A DNA stretch of 64,000 nt from NCBI RefSeq assembly GCF_016801985.1, contig NZ_JAEVLS010000001.1, forward strand, positions 1,647,620-1,711,619, written 5' to 3'. This stretch comes from Steroidobacter gossypii (GTDB lineage Bacteria; Pseudomonadota; Gammaproteobacteria; Steroidobacterales; Steroidobacteraceae). The position numbers and the translations under genes were made by a program. The notes beneath the pieces are model-generated. The model was not told the origin of the DNA. It made no database searches and saw only the letters and a program-made list of their open reading frames with translations. Positions 29,950 through 38,897 of the stretch are shown piece after piece. The first letter of the stretch is position 1, and every line of letters begins with the position of its first letter.

Positions 29950-31410
29950 ATGCAACCTCTCCCGACTTTCGATCTGGTCCTGTTCGGCGGCACTGGCGAT
30001 CTGGCCATGCGCAAGCTGCTCCCCGCCCTATATCGCCGCAAGGCGTCCGGCCATCTGTCGCCCAAATCGCGCGTGCTCGGTGTGGCGCGCAGCGAGTTGT
30101 CGCGCGATGAGTATCTGGCGCAGGTCCAAGCCAGCTGTCAGACGCACCTCGGCAAGGATTACGACGAGAAACGTTGGGCAGAATTTTCACAACACGTGGA
30201 CTACCTGAAGGTGGACGCGTCCTCGGCCGAGGATTTCGCCGGCCTCGCCACCAAGCTGAAAGGTTGTGACGATCACGTGCGCGCGTTCTTCCTTTCGACC
30301 GCGCCGGATTTGTTCGCCCCGATCTGCGAAGGCCTCGCCCAGCACGAGCTGGTGACGTCGTGCTCGCGCGTGGTGCTGGAGAAGCCGCTCGGCCACGATC
30401 GCAAGTCGTCCGCCGAGATCAACGAGCGCGTCGGCAGCATCTTCAGCGAAAAGCAAATTTTCCGTATCGACCACTATCTCGGTAAGGAGACAGTGCAGAA
30501 CCTGCTGGCGCTGCGTTTCGGCAACACGCTGTTCGAGCCGCTGTGGCGGCGGGGTCGCGTCAAGCACGTGCAGATCACGGTGGCCGAAGAGCTCGGCGTG
30601 GAGCGCCGTGCGCAGTTCTACGATGAGACCGGCGCGTTGCGCGACATGGTCCAGAACCATCTTCTGCAGCTCCTTTGCATCATCGCGATGGAGCCGCCCG
30701 CCACTTCCGATCCGGATGCGATGCGCGACGAGAAACTCAAGGTGCTGCGCGCGTTGCGTCCGCTGCGCGGTCGCGACGTTTTGCATCGAACGGTGCGCGG
30801 TCAGTACAAGGCCGGTGCGGCGGGCGGCAAGCCGGTGGTCGGTTATCTGGACGAGAAAGACGTGCCGGCCAACAGCAAGACCGAAACGTTCGTCGCGTTG
30901 CGCGTCGACATCGACTCCTGGCGCTGGGTCGGCGTGCCGTTCTATCTGCGCACCGGCAAACGTCTGCAGGAGAAGCTGTCCGAGATCGTGGTGACGTTCG
31001 AAGACGTGCCACTGTCCATCTACGAGCGCCCGGACACGCCGCAGGCCCTGAACCGCCTGGTCATTCAGCTGCAGCCGGACGAGAGCATCGAGCTCACCGT
31101 GCTGGCCAAGTTCCCGGGCGAGGTGATGCGGCTGCGGCCGGTCAATCTGAGCCTGGATTTCTCCGAGACCTTCAAGGCGCCGCGCCTGGACGCTTACGAG
31201 CGCTTGCTAACCGACGTGCTCAAGGGCAACTTGACGCTGTTCATGCGCCGTGACGAGCTGGATGCCGCCTGGGAGTGGATCGACCCGATCCGCGAAGCCT
31301 GGGATCAGGCCGACGAAGCGCCCAAGACCTACACCGCGGGCAGCTGGGGGCCGGCAGCGGCCAGCGCCCTGCTGGGCCGGGACGGGTTCGCCTGGCGCAA
31401 CGAGCTGTAG
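29950..31410 (+). CDS. zwf: glucose-6-phosphate dehydrogenase
   Basis: The 486-residue enzyme oxidises glucose 6-phosphate to 6-phosphogluconolactone with NAD(P)+. The Rossmann motif FGGTGDLAMRKLLPALY begins near residue 12. The substrate site RIDHYLGKETVQNLLALRF has the catalytic His pair region, and KPLGHD precedes it. The C-terminal half includes YLRTGKRLQEKLSEI and ERLLTDVLKGNLTLFMRRDE. It opens the zwf-pgl-glk operon, which funnels glucose into the Entner-Doudoroff enzymes encoded divergently. Confidence 0.97.
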   Translation: MQPLPTFDLVLFGGTGDLAMRKLLPALYRRKASGHLSPKSRVLGVARSELSRDEYLAQVQASCQTHLGKDYDEKRWAEFSQHVDYLKVDASSAEDFAGLATKLKGCDDHVRAFFLSTAPDLFAPICEGLAQHELVTSCSRVVLEKPLGHDRKSSAEINERVGSIFSEKQIFRIDHYLGKETVQNLLALRFGNTLFEPLWRRGRVKHVQITVAEELGVERRAQFYDETGALRDMVQNHLLQLLCIIAMEPPATSDPDAMRDEKLKVLRALRPLRGRDVLHRTVRGQYKAGAAGGKPVVGYLDEKDVPANSKTETFVALRVDIDSWRWVGVPFYLRTGKRLQEKLSEIVVTFEDVPLSIYERPDTPQALNRLVIQLQPDESIELTVLAKFPGEVMRLRPVNLSLDFSETFKAPRLDAYERLLTDVLKGNLTLFMRRDELDAAWEWIDPIREAWDQADEAPKTYTAGSWGPAAASALLGRDGFAWRNEL

Positions 31411-31522
31411 AAATGGTCGCAACTGGCGAGCCGTCACCAGAACTGAGATAACTGCAAATAACTGGGCATTCATGCCAATCGGGAATTCGGGACATTCCGG
31501 GGGTACCGGCGGTGAGACATCC

Positions 31523-32224
31523 ATGAGCTGGCTTCACGAACACCGCTTTCCGGATTCGCTGGCGCTGGCGCACGCCCTGTCGGGCGAGATCAAGGTGGAT
31601 CTCGAGGAAGCCATTCAGGAGCGTGGCGCCGCCAGTCTGGTGGTGTCCGGCGGACGCACTCCGGTGAAGCTGTTTGAGCAGCTGCGCACCGAAAAGCTCG
31701 ACTGGTCCAAGGTGTGGGTGACCCTGGCGGATGAGCGCTGGGTCGAGACCAATCAGCCCGCCAGCAATGAAAAACTGGTGCGGGAAACGCTGCTCACCGG
31801 CCCGGCCGCGGCAGCCCATTTCGTGGGACTGAAGAATCCGGCGCCGGCGCCCGAAGCGGGTGCCGATTGGGCCGCTCGCGCGTTGACCAGAGTGCCGCAG
31901 CCGTTCGACGTGGTGCTGCTGGGCATGGGCGAAGACGGTCACACCGCATCACTGTTCCCCGGCTCACTGGCGTTGACCAAGGCGCTGGATCGCTCGGCCC
32001 CGCCGGGCTGCGTCGCCATCAACGCGCTGACGGCGCCGCATGCGCGGCTGAGCTTGAATCTGTCGGCGTTGCTGGACTCACGCCGGATCATTCTGCACAT
32101 CGAAGGAGAGTCGAAGTGGCAGGTTTATCAGCGCGCCAAAGCCGCCGGGCCGGTGGCCGAGCTGCCGGTGCGCTCGGTGCTGCAGCAGAAGGAAGCGCCC
32201 ATCGACATCTACTGGGCGCCGTGA
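31523..32224 (+). CDS. pgl: 6-phosphogluconolactonase
   Basis: The protein has 233 residues from ATG 31523 ([20 protein letters not shown]), with GGTGAG upstream; the frame is open further 5' but overlaps zwf. DevB-type markers are [37 protein letters not shown] and [19 protein letters not shown]. It hydrolyses 6-phosphogluconolactone, the second step after Zwf. It is followed after 22 bases by glk. Confidence 0.95.
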   Translation: MSWLHEHRFPDSLALAHALSGEIKVDLEEAIQERGAASLVVSGGRTPVKLFEQLRTEKLDWSKVWVTLADERWVETNQPASNEKLVRETLLTGPAAAAHFVGLKNPAPAPEAGADWAARALTRVPQPFDVVLLGMGEDGHTASLFPGSLALTKALDRSAPPGCVAINALTAPHARLSLNLSALLDSRRIILHIEGESKWQVYQRAKAAGPVAELPVRSVLQQKEAPIDIYWAP

Positions 32225-32246
32225 TTCTCAACCAAGGCCACTGCAC

Positions 32247-33236
32247 ATGATTCAATCGACAGTTCCGCCCCGCATGATCGCGGACATCGGCGGCACCAAC
32301 GCGCGTTTTGCTTTGCTGGACGGCATGGAGCGACGCGATGAGATCGTGCTCGCCTGCGCCGACTATCCCGATCTGGTCTCGGCCGCCGAGGAATATTTGA
32401 AGCGCGTCGGCGCCAGCGTTCGCGGCCGGCCGCTCGAAGCGGCGCTCGCGATCGCAGGTCCCGTGACCGGCGACATCATCCGCATGACCAATCATGTGTG
32501 GCAATTTTCAGCCGCTCACACGCGTCAGCAGCTCAAGTTGCGTCGACTCATCGTGCTCAACGATTTCACCGCGCTGGCGCTGGCCGTACGTCATCTCAAA
32601 GGCAGCGATCTGGAACAGATCGGCGGCGGCAAGGCGCAGCCCAATGCACCGATCGCGGTCATCGGTCCAGGCACGGGCCTCGGCGTGTCGGGCCTGATTC
32701 CCAGCGGCCAGCATTGGATCCCGCTGCAAGGCGAGGGCGGCCATGTGACGTTGTCGGTGATGAACGAACGTGAAGTCGCCGTGCTCCAGCAGCTTCAACA
32801 GCGCTTCTCGCATGTCTCGGCGGAGCGCGTGATTTCCGGGCCGGGATTGGTGACGTTGTACGACGCCATTTGCGGCGTCGAAGGCGTCGTGGCCGAAGTG
32901 CTCACGCCGCCGGAGATCACCAAGCGCGCGCAGGAAGGCACCTGCCGCTTGTGTTTCGAAACGGTCAGCATGTTCTGCGCCTTGCTCGGCACGATGGCCG
33001 GCAATCTGGTGCTTACTCTGGGCGCGCTCGGCGGCGCTTATATCGGCGGCGGCATTGCTCCCGGACTCGGGCCGATGTTTACGAGCTCGCGCTTCCGCGA
33101 TCGTTTCGAAGACAAGGGCCGCTTCACCGACTATGTGGCGCGCGTGCCGACTTTTCTGATCCGAGCCGAGCTGCCGGCACTGCTCGGCTTGGCCACTGCG
33201 TTCACCGATCCGGGGCCGCGGCTCGAAGCGGACTGA
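32247..33236 (+). CDS. glk: glucokinase
   Basis: The 329-residue glucokinase is of the bacterial Glk family and phosphorylates glucose with ATP. Motifs are the phosphate-1 loop MIADIGGTNARFALLDG near residue 10, NDFTALALAVRHL with the catalytic Asp, GPGTGLGVSGLIP, GEGGHVTLSV and GGAYIGGGIAPG. It is the third gene of the zwf operon, so glucose entry and oxidation are co-expressed. The sigma-54-type promoter of the next gene lies 32 bases past its stop. Confidence 0.95.
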   Translation: MIQSTVPPRMIADIGGTNARFALLDGMERRDEIVLACADYPDLVSAAEEYLKRVGASVRGRPLEAALAIAGPVTGDIIRMTNHVWQFSAAHTRQQLKLRRLIVLNDFTALALAVRHLKGSDLEQIGGGKAQPNAPIAVIGPGTGLGVSGLIPSGQHWIPLQGEGGHVTLSVMNEREVAVLQQLQQRFSHVSAERVISGPGLVTLYDAICGVEGVVAEVLTPPEITKRAQEGTCRLCFETVSMFCALLGTMAGNLVLTLGALGGAYIGGGIAPGLGPMFTSSRFRDRFEDKGRFTDYVARVPTFLIRAELPALLGLATAFTDPGPRLEAD

Positions 33237-33267
33237 CCCGCCCTGTCACAAATTGGTCAGACCGCAC

Positions 33268-33283
33268 TGGCACACTCATTGCA
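33268..33283 (+). promoter_or_regulatory. sigma-54 (-24/-12) promoter before the ANTAR regulator
   Basis: TGGCACACTCATTGCA matches the RpoN consensus TGGCAC(A/G)-N4-TTGC(A/T) at every conserved position, with GG at 33269-33270 and GC at 33281-33282 in correct spacing. The predicted transcript starts near 33294, leaving a leader of about 32 bases before GTG 33326. RpoN control fits a nitrogen-assimilation regulator. An activator site was not identified with confidence. Confidence 0.75.
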
Positions 33284-33325
33284 ACTCGGTAGGCATCGAA
33301 CCCTACGCAAGAGTGAGCGTGCATC

Positions 33326-33898
33326 GTGCGTGTGCTCGTTATCGCTGAATCCCCCGATGGTGCGGAGATCTTGAGAGCGGGCGTACAACTCGGCGGCCAT
33401 GAGTTGACCGACGTTGTGCCCCTCGATAGTGCCTTGTCGCCCGCGCTGGCGCGGAGCAAGCCCGACGTTCTGTTGCTGGAGGCGCGTTCGCCTTCCATCG
33501 ACCTGCTGGATCGTTTACTCGACGCCATGGGCGACACCGCCGTGCCCTTCGCAGTGTTCGCGCACGAAGCCTCGTCGCAGGCCATAGAAAATGGCGTGCG
33601 CGCAGGCGCCGCGGCGTATGTCGTCGATGGTCTCGAAGCGGCGCGTGTGCCTGCCATTCTGCAAGTGACGCTGGCGCGTTTCGATTACATCTCCGGGCTG
33701 CGCAGCGAGCTGGGCCAGGCGCAACAGAAACTGGCCGAGCGCAAGTTCGTGGAGCGCGCCAAGGGTTTGTTGATGAAGGCGCGCAATCTGAGCGAAGACG
33801 AGGCGTATCACACGCTCCGGCGCATGGCCATGGAGCGCAATCGTCGTATGGGCGATGTGGCCAGGTCGGTGATCGAGATGGCAGAGTTGCTGAACTGA
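33326..33898 (+). CDS. NasT-like ANTAR-domain antiterminator with pseudo-receiver
   Basis: The protein has 190 residues from GTG 33326. Residues 1-120 have a receiver fold ending in the NasT hallmark AYVVDGL. Residues 125-188 are an ANTAR RNA-binding domain (KFVERAKGLLMKARNLSEDE, AYHTLRRMAMERNRRMGDVA). NasT proteins bind leader RNA hairpins and prevent termination of nitrate assimilation genes, normally restrained by the sensor NasS. Here the expected phospho-acceptor Asp is a Glu (VLLLEARSP) and the N-terminal acidic pocket is weak, so it is probably not regulated by phosphorylation. No NasS or nitrate gene lies next to it in the window. Together with its promoter it reads as a nitrogen-status regulator. 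Confidence 0.87.
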   Translation: MRVLVIAESPDGAEILRAGVQLGGHELTDVVPLDSALSPALARSKPDVLLLEARSPSIDLLDRLLDAMGDTAVPFAVFAHEASSQAIENGVRAGAAAYVVDGLEAARVPAILQVTLARFDYISGLRSELGQAQQKLAERKFVERAKGLLMKARNLSEDEAYHTLRRMAMERNRRMGDVARSVIEMAELLN

Positions 33899-33901
33899 CG
33901 A

Positions 33902-33950
33902 GCGCTTCGATCGCGTGCGAGGTCGGTGCAGTCGAAGCGCCGGCTGCACC
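33902..33950. terminator. mutually exclusive hairpins between convergent ANTAR and kup genes
   Basis: Arms GCGCTTCGA (33902-33910) and TCGAAGCGC (33932-33940) pair perfectly. GGTGCAG (33925-33931) pairs perfectly with CTGCACC (33944-33950). The two stems cannot form together. No T-run follows on either strand, so a Rho-independent terminator is not certain; a bidirectional transcription barrier is plausible. Confidence 0.35.
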
Positions 33951-33962
33951 AGAACAGCACTG

Positions 33963-35858
33963 CTACAGCTTCACCTGGCTGCTGACTTCGAGCAAGCGAT
34001 GGCTGGGCACGCCGAAATGGATGGCCGCGAGCTGGCTGTTGCGGCCCATGAAAGCAAACAGGCGTTTGCGCCACAGCGGCATGCCGGAGCCGGTGGTGAA
34101 CGTCGGATTCTCGCGGCCCACCACATAGACGGTCGACTCGGGTTCATAGGCCAGGCCTTTTTCTTCCGCCCCACGCAGCGCCGTGACCACGTTCGGAGTC
34201 TCCATGAATCCGTAACGCGCAGTGACGCGCCACAGACCTTCGCCGAGGTTCTGCACTTCGATGCGTTCCTCGGACTGCACGAACGGCACTTCCGGGCGCA
34301 CGAACGTGAGCAGCACGTTGCGTTGATGCAGGACGCGATTGAACTTCAGATTGTTCAACAATGCGCGCGGCATGCCGCCGGCCTCGGCGGCCAGATACAC
34401 CGCTGTGCCTTCCACTCGAAGCGGCGGATCCTTTTCGATCATCGAGAGGAAGTCGCGCACCGGCATCTGCTCGCGCGCAATCAGCCAGGCGAGGGTGCGG
34501 CGACCTTCCTGCCAGGTGCTCATCAAGACATAGATGCCGATCGCGACCAGTACCGGCAGCCAGCCGCCATCGTCGAACTTGAGCAGGTTGGAGCAGAAGA
34601 ACGCCAGCTCTGCGATCAGGATCAGCGTCAACAGCGCGACCATCTTGCGGTTGTGCGGCTCCTGGCGCACGCGTAACAACATCATCACCAGAATGGTGTC
34701 GATGAGCATCGTGCTCGAGATGGCGATGCCGTACGCGCCGGCGAGCGCACTGGAGGAGCGGAAGCTGATGATCAACGTCAGCGTGCCGGCGAACAGCAGC
34801 CAGTTGACGGTCGGCACATACACCTGGCCGATTTCTTGTTCGGACGAATGTTTGACTCGCAAGCGGGGCAGGTAGCCCAGGTTCAACGCCTGTCGCGTCA
34901 CCGAGAACACCCCGGAGATCACTGCCTGCGAAGCGATGATCGTGGCGCAGGTTGCGAGCACGATGAGCAATGGCAGCAGCCAGCCCGGCGCGAGCAGATA
35001 AAACGGATTGGCAACGGCCAGCGGGTTGTTCATCAACAGGGCGCCCTGGCCGAAATAGTTCAGCACCAGTGCCGGCCATACCACCATGAACCAACCTTTG
35101 CGGATCGGCGCGCGCCCGAAGTGGCCCATGTCGGCGTACAGCGCTTCACCGCCGGTCACCGCCAGGAACACGGACGCCAGCGTGACGAAGCCCATGCCAC
35201 CGTTGTTGATGAAGAAATGCACGGCGTACATGGGATTGATGGCCAACAGCACGCCGGGCGATTCGCCGATGTGCAGCAGGCCCAGCGCTGCGAGCGTGAG
35301 AAACCAGGTCAACGTGACCGGCCCGAACAGGCGACCCATCGCGCCCGTGCCGTGCCGTTGCATGAGAAACAACCCGGTGAGAACGGCCACGGCCCCGGGC
35401 AACACGAAGCGCTCCAACTGCGGCGACGCGACCTCCAGCCCTTCCATCGCGCTCAAGACCGAAATCGCGGGCGTGACGAAGCCGTCGCCGAAGAACAGCG
35501 CCGCTCCGAACAAACCCACTGCGCTCACCGGCCCCCAGAGTTTCCAGTTTGGCGTGGCTGTCGAGACCAGCGTGCTCAGCGCCAGCACGCCGCCTTCGCC
35601 GCGGTTGTCGGCGCGAAGCACGATGCCCACGTACTTGATCGAGATGACCAGCACCAGCGACCACAGGATCAGCGACAGCAGGCCGAGAATGTTGGCTTCG
35701 TTCACGGCGATGCCGTGATCGGGATTGAAACATTCGCGCAGGGCGTACAGCGGACTGGTGCCGATGTCGCCGAACACGACGCCCAGAGCGACCAGCATCA
35801 GCTTGCGATCCGCGCCGTTGCGGTCGGCGACGGCGGAGTCGGACGAACGAATGCCCAT
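33963..35858 (-). CDS. kup: low-affinity potassium uptake protein Kup
   Basis: The 631-residue protein has the typical length of KUP/HAK K+ transporters and about 12 membrane helices in the first 450 residues. Family signatures are ALGVVFGDIGTSPLYALREC near the N-terminus, ALFFGDGFVTPAISVLSAME, YADMGHFGRAPIRKGWF and SQAVISGVFSVTRQALNLGY. The cytoplasmic C-terminus (about 480-631) includes TVYVVGRENP. It imports potassium, probably by proton symport. The gene is monocistronic, with 99 bases between its start and the stop of the anti-sigma gene. Confidence 0.96.
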   Translation of the reverse strand: MGIRSSDSAVADRNGADRKLMLVALGVVFGDIGTSPLYALRECFNPDHGIAVNEANILGLLSLILWSLVLVISIKYVGIVLRADNRGEGGVLALSTLVSTATPNWKLWGPVSAVGLFGAALFFGDGFVTPAISVLSAMEGLEVASPQLERFVLPGAVAVLTGLFLMQRHGTGAMGRLFGPVTLTWFLTLAALGLLHIGESPGVLLAINPMYAVHFFINNGGMGFVTLASVFLAVTGGEALYADMGHFGRAPIRKGWFMVVWPALVLNYFGQGALLMNNPLAVANPFYLLAPGWLLPLLIVLATCATIIASQAVISGVFSVTRQALNLGYLPRLRVKHSSEQEIGQVYVPTVNWLLFAGTLTLIISFRSSSALAGAYGIAISSTMLIDTILVMMLLRVRQEPHNRKMVALLTLILIAELAFFCSNLLKFDDGGWLPVLVAIGIYVLMSTWQEGRRTLAWLIAREQMPVRDFLSMIEKDPPLRVEGTAVYLAAEAGGMPRALLNNLKFNRVLHQRNVLLTFVRPEVPFVQSEERIEVQNLGEGLWRVTARYGFMETPNVVTALRGAEEKGLAYEPESTVYVVGRENPTFTTGSGMPLWRKRLFAFMGRNSQLAAIHFGVPSHRLLEVSSQVKL

Positions 35859-35957
35859 GTTGTTGTTACACGCGAGGCATGGCGGCGGGGAGCCGAGGGC
35901 GCGGGATTCTAGAGGATTCCGGCGCGAGGGGCAGGAAGAGAGTCGGTTTTCGGCAGT

Positions 35958-36500
35958 TTACTCGGCGAGGCGGGCGAGCCAGGGCGCGACCAGCATGCCG
36001 AAGGCGGCGCCGACCACGGCCGTAATGCCCAGACGGAGATAGTCGATGGAGCTGCCGCCGAGCTCGGCGGCGCCCTGGGCCACCAGGTTGTTGGTGATGC
36101 CGGAGCTGTCCAGCCAGCTCATCAGGGCAAAGGCGAGCACAATGCCGCCGATGATGCCGGGGATCACCAGAGCCAGGGTGCGACGCCAGTTACGGGCCAG
36201 CGCCTGCGCCTGCTCCTGCCATTCCTGCTCCAGCCGGCGGCGCGCCTCGGCGCGCTGGCTCTCGTCGATGGCGTCGATCCTGGCGAACAATTGCTGATCG
36301 AAGGCCGGGTCGAGGGCCATCGGCGGCGCCGCTTCGGTCAACGCGGCGTCCAGCTCCTGGAACTCGCCAAGCTGCTGCTGGCACAGCTCGCAGCGACCCA
36401 GATGAGCTTCGAACGCGGCCCGATCGGCGTCGTTCAGCTCATCATCCAGCCAGTCCTGGAGGCTGTCGTGCCACTTGGAATGATCGCTCGGTCGCTGCAT
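35958..36500 (-). CDS. anti-sigma factor with zinc-binding N-terminus
   Basis: The 180-residue membrane protein has an N-terminal anti-sigma (ZAS/zf-HC2) motif H33-x3-C37-x2-C40 within AHLGRCELCQQQL. A helical linker follows, rich in charged residues, with membrane segments near 108-127 and 155-175. It sits 3 bases after the ECF sigma gene, the standard arrangement in which the anti-sigma sequesters its sigma factor at the membrane. The signal sensed is unknown. Confidence 0.85.
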   Translation of the reverse strand: MQRPSDHSKWHDSLQDWLDDELNDADRAAFEAHLGRCELCQQQLGEFQELDAALTEAAPPMALDPAFDQQLFARIDAIDESQRAEARRRLEQEWQEQAQALARNWRRTLALVIPGIIGGIVLAFALMSWLDSSGITNNLVAQGAAELGGSSIDYLRLGITAVVGAAFGMLVAPWLARLAE

Positions 36501-36503
36501 GGC

Positions 36504-37085
36504 TCAACTGGCGGCGGCGGTCGCCTCCGCCTCCTTGGTCAGCTCGATTAGGCGCTTGCGGGCGCGATGAAGCAAGGCTTTGACGGTCCCCAACGGCAGA
36601 CCCAGGCTGGTGGCGGTCTGTTCGTAGGACTTGTCCTCCATGTAGAACAGCACCACGGCCTGGCGATACCGCTCGGGCAACTGGTCCAGCAACTGGCCGA
36701 CGCTGACCGTGGCCGAATCGTCGGTTTCAGGCGCGGCCAGGGCGCTGGCGACGGGGTTGTAGCCGTCCTCATCGTCGTGCTGATCCAGCGACACCGTCGG
36801 CCGGCGTTTACGCAGCTCGGACAGCGCGCCGTTCTTGGCGATGGCGTAGATCCAGGTCGACAGCTGCGACTGCCCGGCGAACCCGGGCAGCGCGCGCCAG
36901 ATCCTCAGGAACACTTCCTGAGTCGTATCCTCGGCCATGGCGCGATCGCGTAACATGCTGAATATGAGGCGGAAAACCCTATCCCGATAACGTGGCAACA
37001 AGAGCGCGAACGCCTCGCGATATTGCTTGGCCCGCAGCCGCTCCAGCAGGTCGGCGTCGGCAGGTGAAGCTGACGAGGACGTCAT
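36504..37085 (-). CDS. ECF-family RNA polymerase sigma factor
   Basis: From ATG 37085 (MTSSSASPADADLLERLRAK) the protein has 193 residues; the frame continues to 37133 with a Pro-rich start that is unlikely. Region 2 is visible as RDRVFRLIFSMLRDRAMAEDTTQEVFLRIW with the -10 binding STWIYAIAKNGALSELRKRR. Region 4 is LLDQLPERYRQAVVLFYMED followed by the HTH TATSLGLPLGTVKALLHRAR. It is RpoE-like in its region 2 signature and is co-transcribed with its anti-sigma. Its own promoter should lie in the 378-bp region upstream, but I could not pick one confidently. Confidence 0.92.
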   Translation of the reverse strand: MTSSSASPADADLLERLRAKQYREAFALLLPRYRDRVFRLIFSMLRDRAMAEDTTQEVFLRIWRALPGFAGQSQLSTWIYAIAKNGALSELRKRRPTVSLDQHDDEDGYNPVASALAAPETDDSATVSVGQLLDQLPERYRQAVVLFYMEDKSYEQTATSLGLPLGTVKALLHRARKRLIELTKEAEATAAAS

Positions 37086-37463
37086 TGGCGGTTGGGACGT
37101 GCGGGGTGGCCGGAAGGTTGCAGTGGGTGTCACTGTAGCAACGTGAGCGGTTTATTCGTCCTAACACCGCCGCTGTCGGCCGGTTACATCCCGTTGTTGG
37201 CCGACCGCGGAGAAGAACGACCCCCGACCCACTCCCAGGACGGGAGGAGGAGCAAAGATTTGTTGTTTTTCCCATGCATGAGAAAGACATGTGCACACCC
37301 GCATCCAGTTCCGCTCCGGGCCGGCGAAGCAATTCGAGAGAACACCGCGGTTGCATGAGAATGGACGGCGAAATTTCGGCACGGGGCCGGTGCAACCTTG
37401 CACGGGGGCTGCGGCGTCTGAAGCCACAAGTGCTACGCAGTCCGGCTTTTTCGAGGCAGGTAT
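37086..37463. other. 378-bp intergenic region between divergent ECF operon and DUF6249-like gene
   Basis: Short frames in this stretch lack support and I see no convincing gene. It must contain the promoters of the sigma/anti-sigma operon (leftward) and of the DUF6249-like gene (rightward). The only distinct element is the palindrome at 37390-37403, listed separately. No RNA gene or intrinsic terminator is apparent. Confidence 0.5.
37390..37403. promoter_or_regulatory. perfect 14-bp palindrome, possible operator
   Basis: GTGCAACCTTGCAC has perfect 6-bp arms around a CC centre, flanked by G-rich sequence, 60 bases before the DUF6249-like start. It could be a dimeric repressor site. No regulator in the window is an obvious match. 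Confidence 0.3.
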
Positions 37464-37898
37464 ATGGGTGATCTGGTTCCTTTGGTGGCCATCATGTTCG
37501 GAGTGGGCGTGCCGCTGTCCATTCCGATCCTGTGGATCGCGCTCAATTACCGTAAGCGGCGCCGCCTGATGGAGCTGAACCATATCGAGCGCATGGCCGC
37601 CATCGAGCGCGGCATGGAAGTGCCGCCGTTGCCGCTGGAGTTGATCGACGGCCGCAGCCGCCCCCGCAGCTCGCTGCTGCCCGGCCTGGTGTGGTTTTTC
37701 ATCGGCCTGGCCATGGTCGCCGGCTCGCTCAGCATCGGCGATGACCTGCCGGTGGTCTTCGGTCTGGTGCCGCTCGGCATCGGCCTCGCTTATCTCATCT
37801 ATTACGGCGTCGAAGGCCGGCACCTCGAAGCGCGTCAGCAGGAGCAGGAATCGCGCGAGCGGAACAGCCGATATTCGCAAGGCCCTGCAACCTTGTAA
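37464..37898 (+). CDS. DUF6249-like small membrane protein
   Basis: The 144-residue protein has a first membrane helix (MGDLVPLVAIMFGVGVPLSI) followed by basic YRKRRRLMELNHIERMAAIE. After a short soluble segment come two more helices (LLPGLVWFFIGLAMVAGSL and VVFGLVPLGIGLAYLIYYGV). The N-terminal helix plus the ERMAAIERGMEVPP element is what I associate with the DUF6249 family. Function unknown. It lies 92 bases upstream of the ABC ATPase gene and may be co-transcribed with it. Confidence 0.65.
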   Translation: MGDLVPLVAIMFGVGVPLSIPILWIALNYRKRRRLMELNHIERMAAIERGMEVPPLPLELIDGRSRPRSSLLPGLVWFFIGLAMVAGSLSIGDDLPVVFGLVPLGIGLAYLIYYGVEGRHLEARQQEQESRERNSRYSQGPATL

Positions 37899-37990
37899 GC
37901 CCTTCTCGCATCTGTTCGGCAGCACTCGTTCAACAAACTGTCATCGAAAAGGATGCGCTGTCCGCCCGGGCCGGCGCAAAGGAGACGCTC

Positions 37991-38884
37991 GTGCTCACGA
38001 TCCGGAACCTGTCCAAGTCCTATGGCAATGTGGCCGCCCTGCGCGATGTTTCTTTGCAGATCCCGGCGGGCATGTTCGGGCTGCTCGGGCCCAACGGCGC
38101 GGGCAAATCGTCGCTGATGCGCACCATCGCCACCCTGCAGGATCCCGACACCGGCACCATCACCTTCGATGGCATCGACGTGCTGGCGAACAAGCCGGCG
38201 ATCCGGCGCACGCTCGGCTATCTGCCGCAGGACTTCGGCGTGTATCCCAAAGTGAGCGCGCTCGGTTTGCTCGACCACCTGGCCGTGTTGAAGGGCTATT
38301 TGAATCGCAGCGAGCGCGCCGACGTGGTGGAGGCATTGCTCCGTCAGGTCAATCTCTGGGAGGTGCGCAAGCGCAAGTTGGGTACGTTCTCCGGCGGCAT
38401 GCGCCAGCGCTTCGGCATCGCTCAGGCGCTGCTCGGCCATCCGAAGCTGGTGATCGTCGATGAGCCCACCGCCGGTCTCGATCCGGAAGAGCGCAATCGT
38501 TTCCTGAATCTGCTGGCGGACATCGGCAACGAAGTGGTCGTGATCCTTTCGACTCACATCGTCGAGGATGTGACCGACCTGTGTCCGCGCATGGCCATGA
38601 TTTGTCGTGGCGAAGTGTTGATGAGCGGCGAGCCGCGCGAGGCCATCGCAGCGATGCGCGATCGCGTTTGGAGCAAACTGGTTAGCAAGTCGGCGCTGCC
38701 GGAGTATCAGTCGCGCTACACCGTGCTCTCCACGCGCCTGATCGCCGGCGAGCCGCTGATCCACGTGTATAGCGAAGCGCGACCTGAAGATGGCTTCGCG
38801 GCCGTCGATCCCGATCTGGAGGACGTTTATTTCCAGCGCTTGCGCCAGCACGGCGCGATGCGCACCGACGCAGCGGCTGCCTGA
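37991..38884 (+). CDS. ABC transporter ATP-binding protein
   Basis: The protein has 297 residues from GTG 37991. Walker A is GPNGAGKSS, the Q-loop is LGYLPQDFGVYPKV, the signature is FSGGMRQRFGIAQALL, and Walker B is LVIVDEPTAGLDPEE followed by the switch His in ILSTHIVEDV. It is of the CcmA/NatA-type exporter class. It pairs with the permease-M1 fusion 13 bases downstream, forming one complex with an ABC ATPase in the cytoplasm. Confidence 0.93.
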   Translation: MLTIRNLSKSYGNVAALRDVSLQIPAGMFGLLGPNGAGKSSLMRTIATLQDPDTGTITFDGIDVLANKPAIRRTLGYLPQDFGVYPKVSALGLLDHLAVLKGYLNRSERADVVEALLRQVNLWEVRKRKLGTFSGGMRQRFGIAQALLGHPKLVIVDEPTAGLDPEERNRFLNLLADIGNEVVVILSTHIVEDVTDLCPRMAMICRGEVLMSGEPREAIAAMRDRVWSKLVSKSALPEYQSRYTVLSTRLIAGEPLIHVYSEARPEDGFAAVDPDLEDVYFQRLRQHGAMRTDAAAA

Positions 38885-38897
38885 GTAGGAGTCGCAC

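Noticed and set aside
33244..33260. TGTCAC-AAATT-GGTCAG considered as an NtrC site
   Set aside because: Only a partial match to the NtrC palindrome and too close to the -24 element to be a normal enhancer.
34836..35912. 358-codon plus-strand frame over kup
   Set aside because: Antisense to Kup, whose membrane helices and signatures are clear; the product is Gln/Arg/His-rich.
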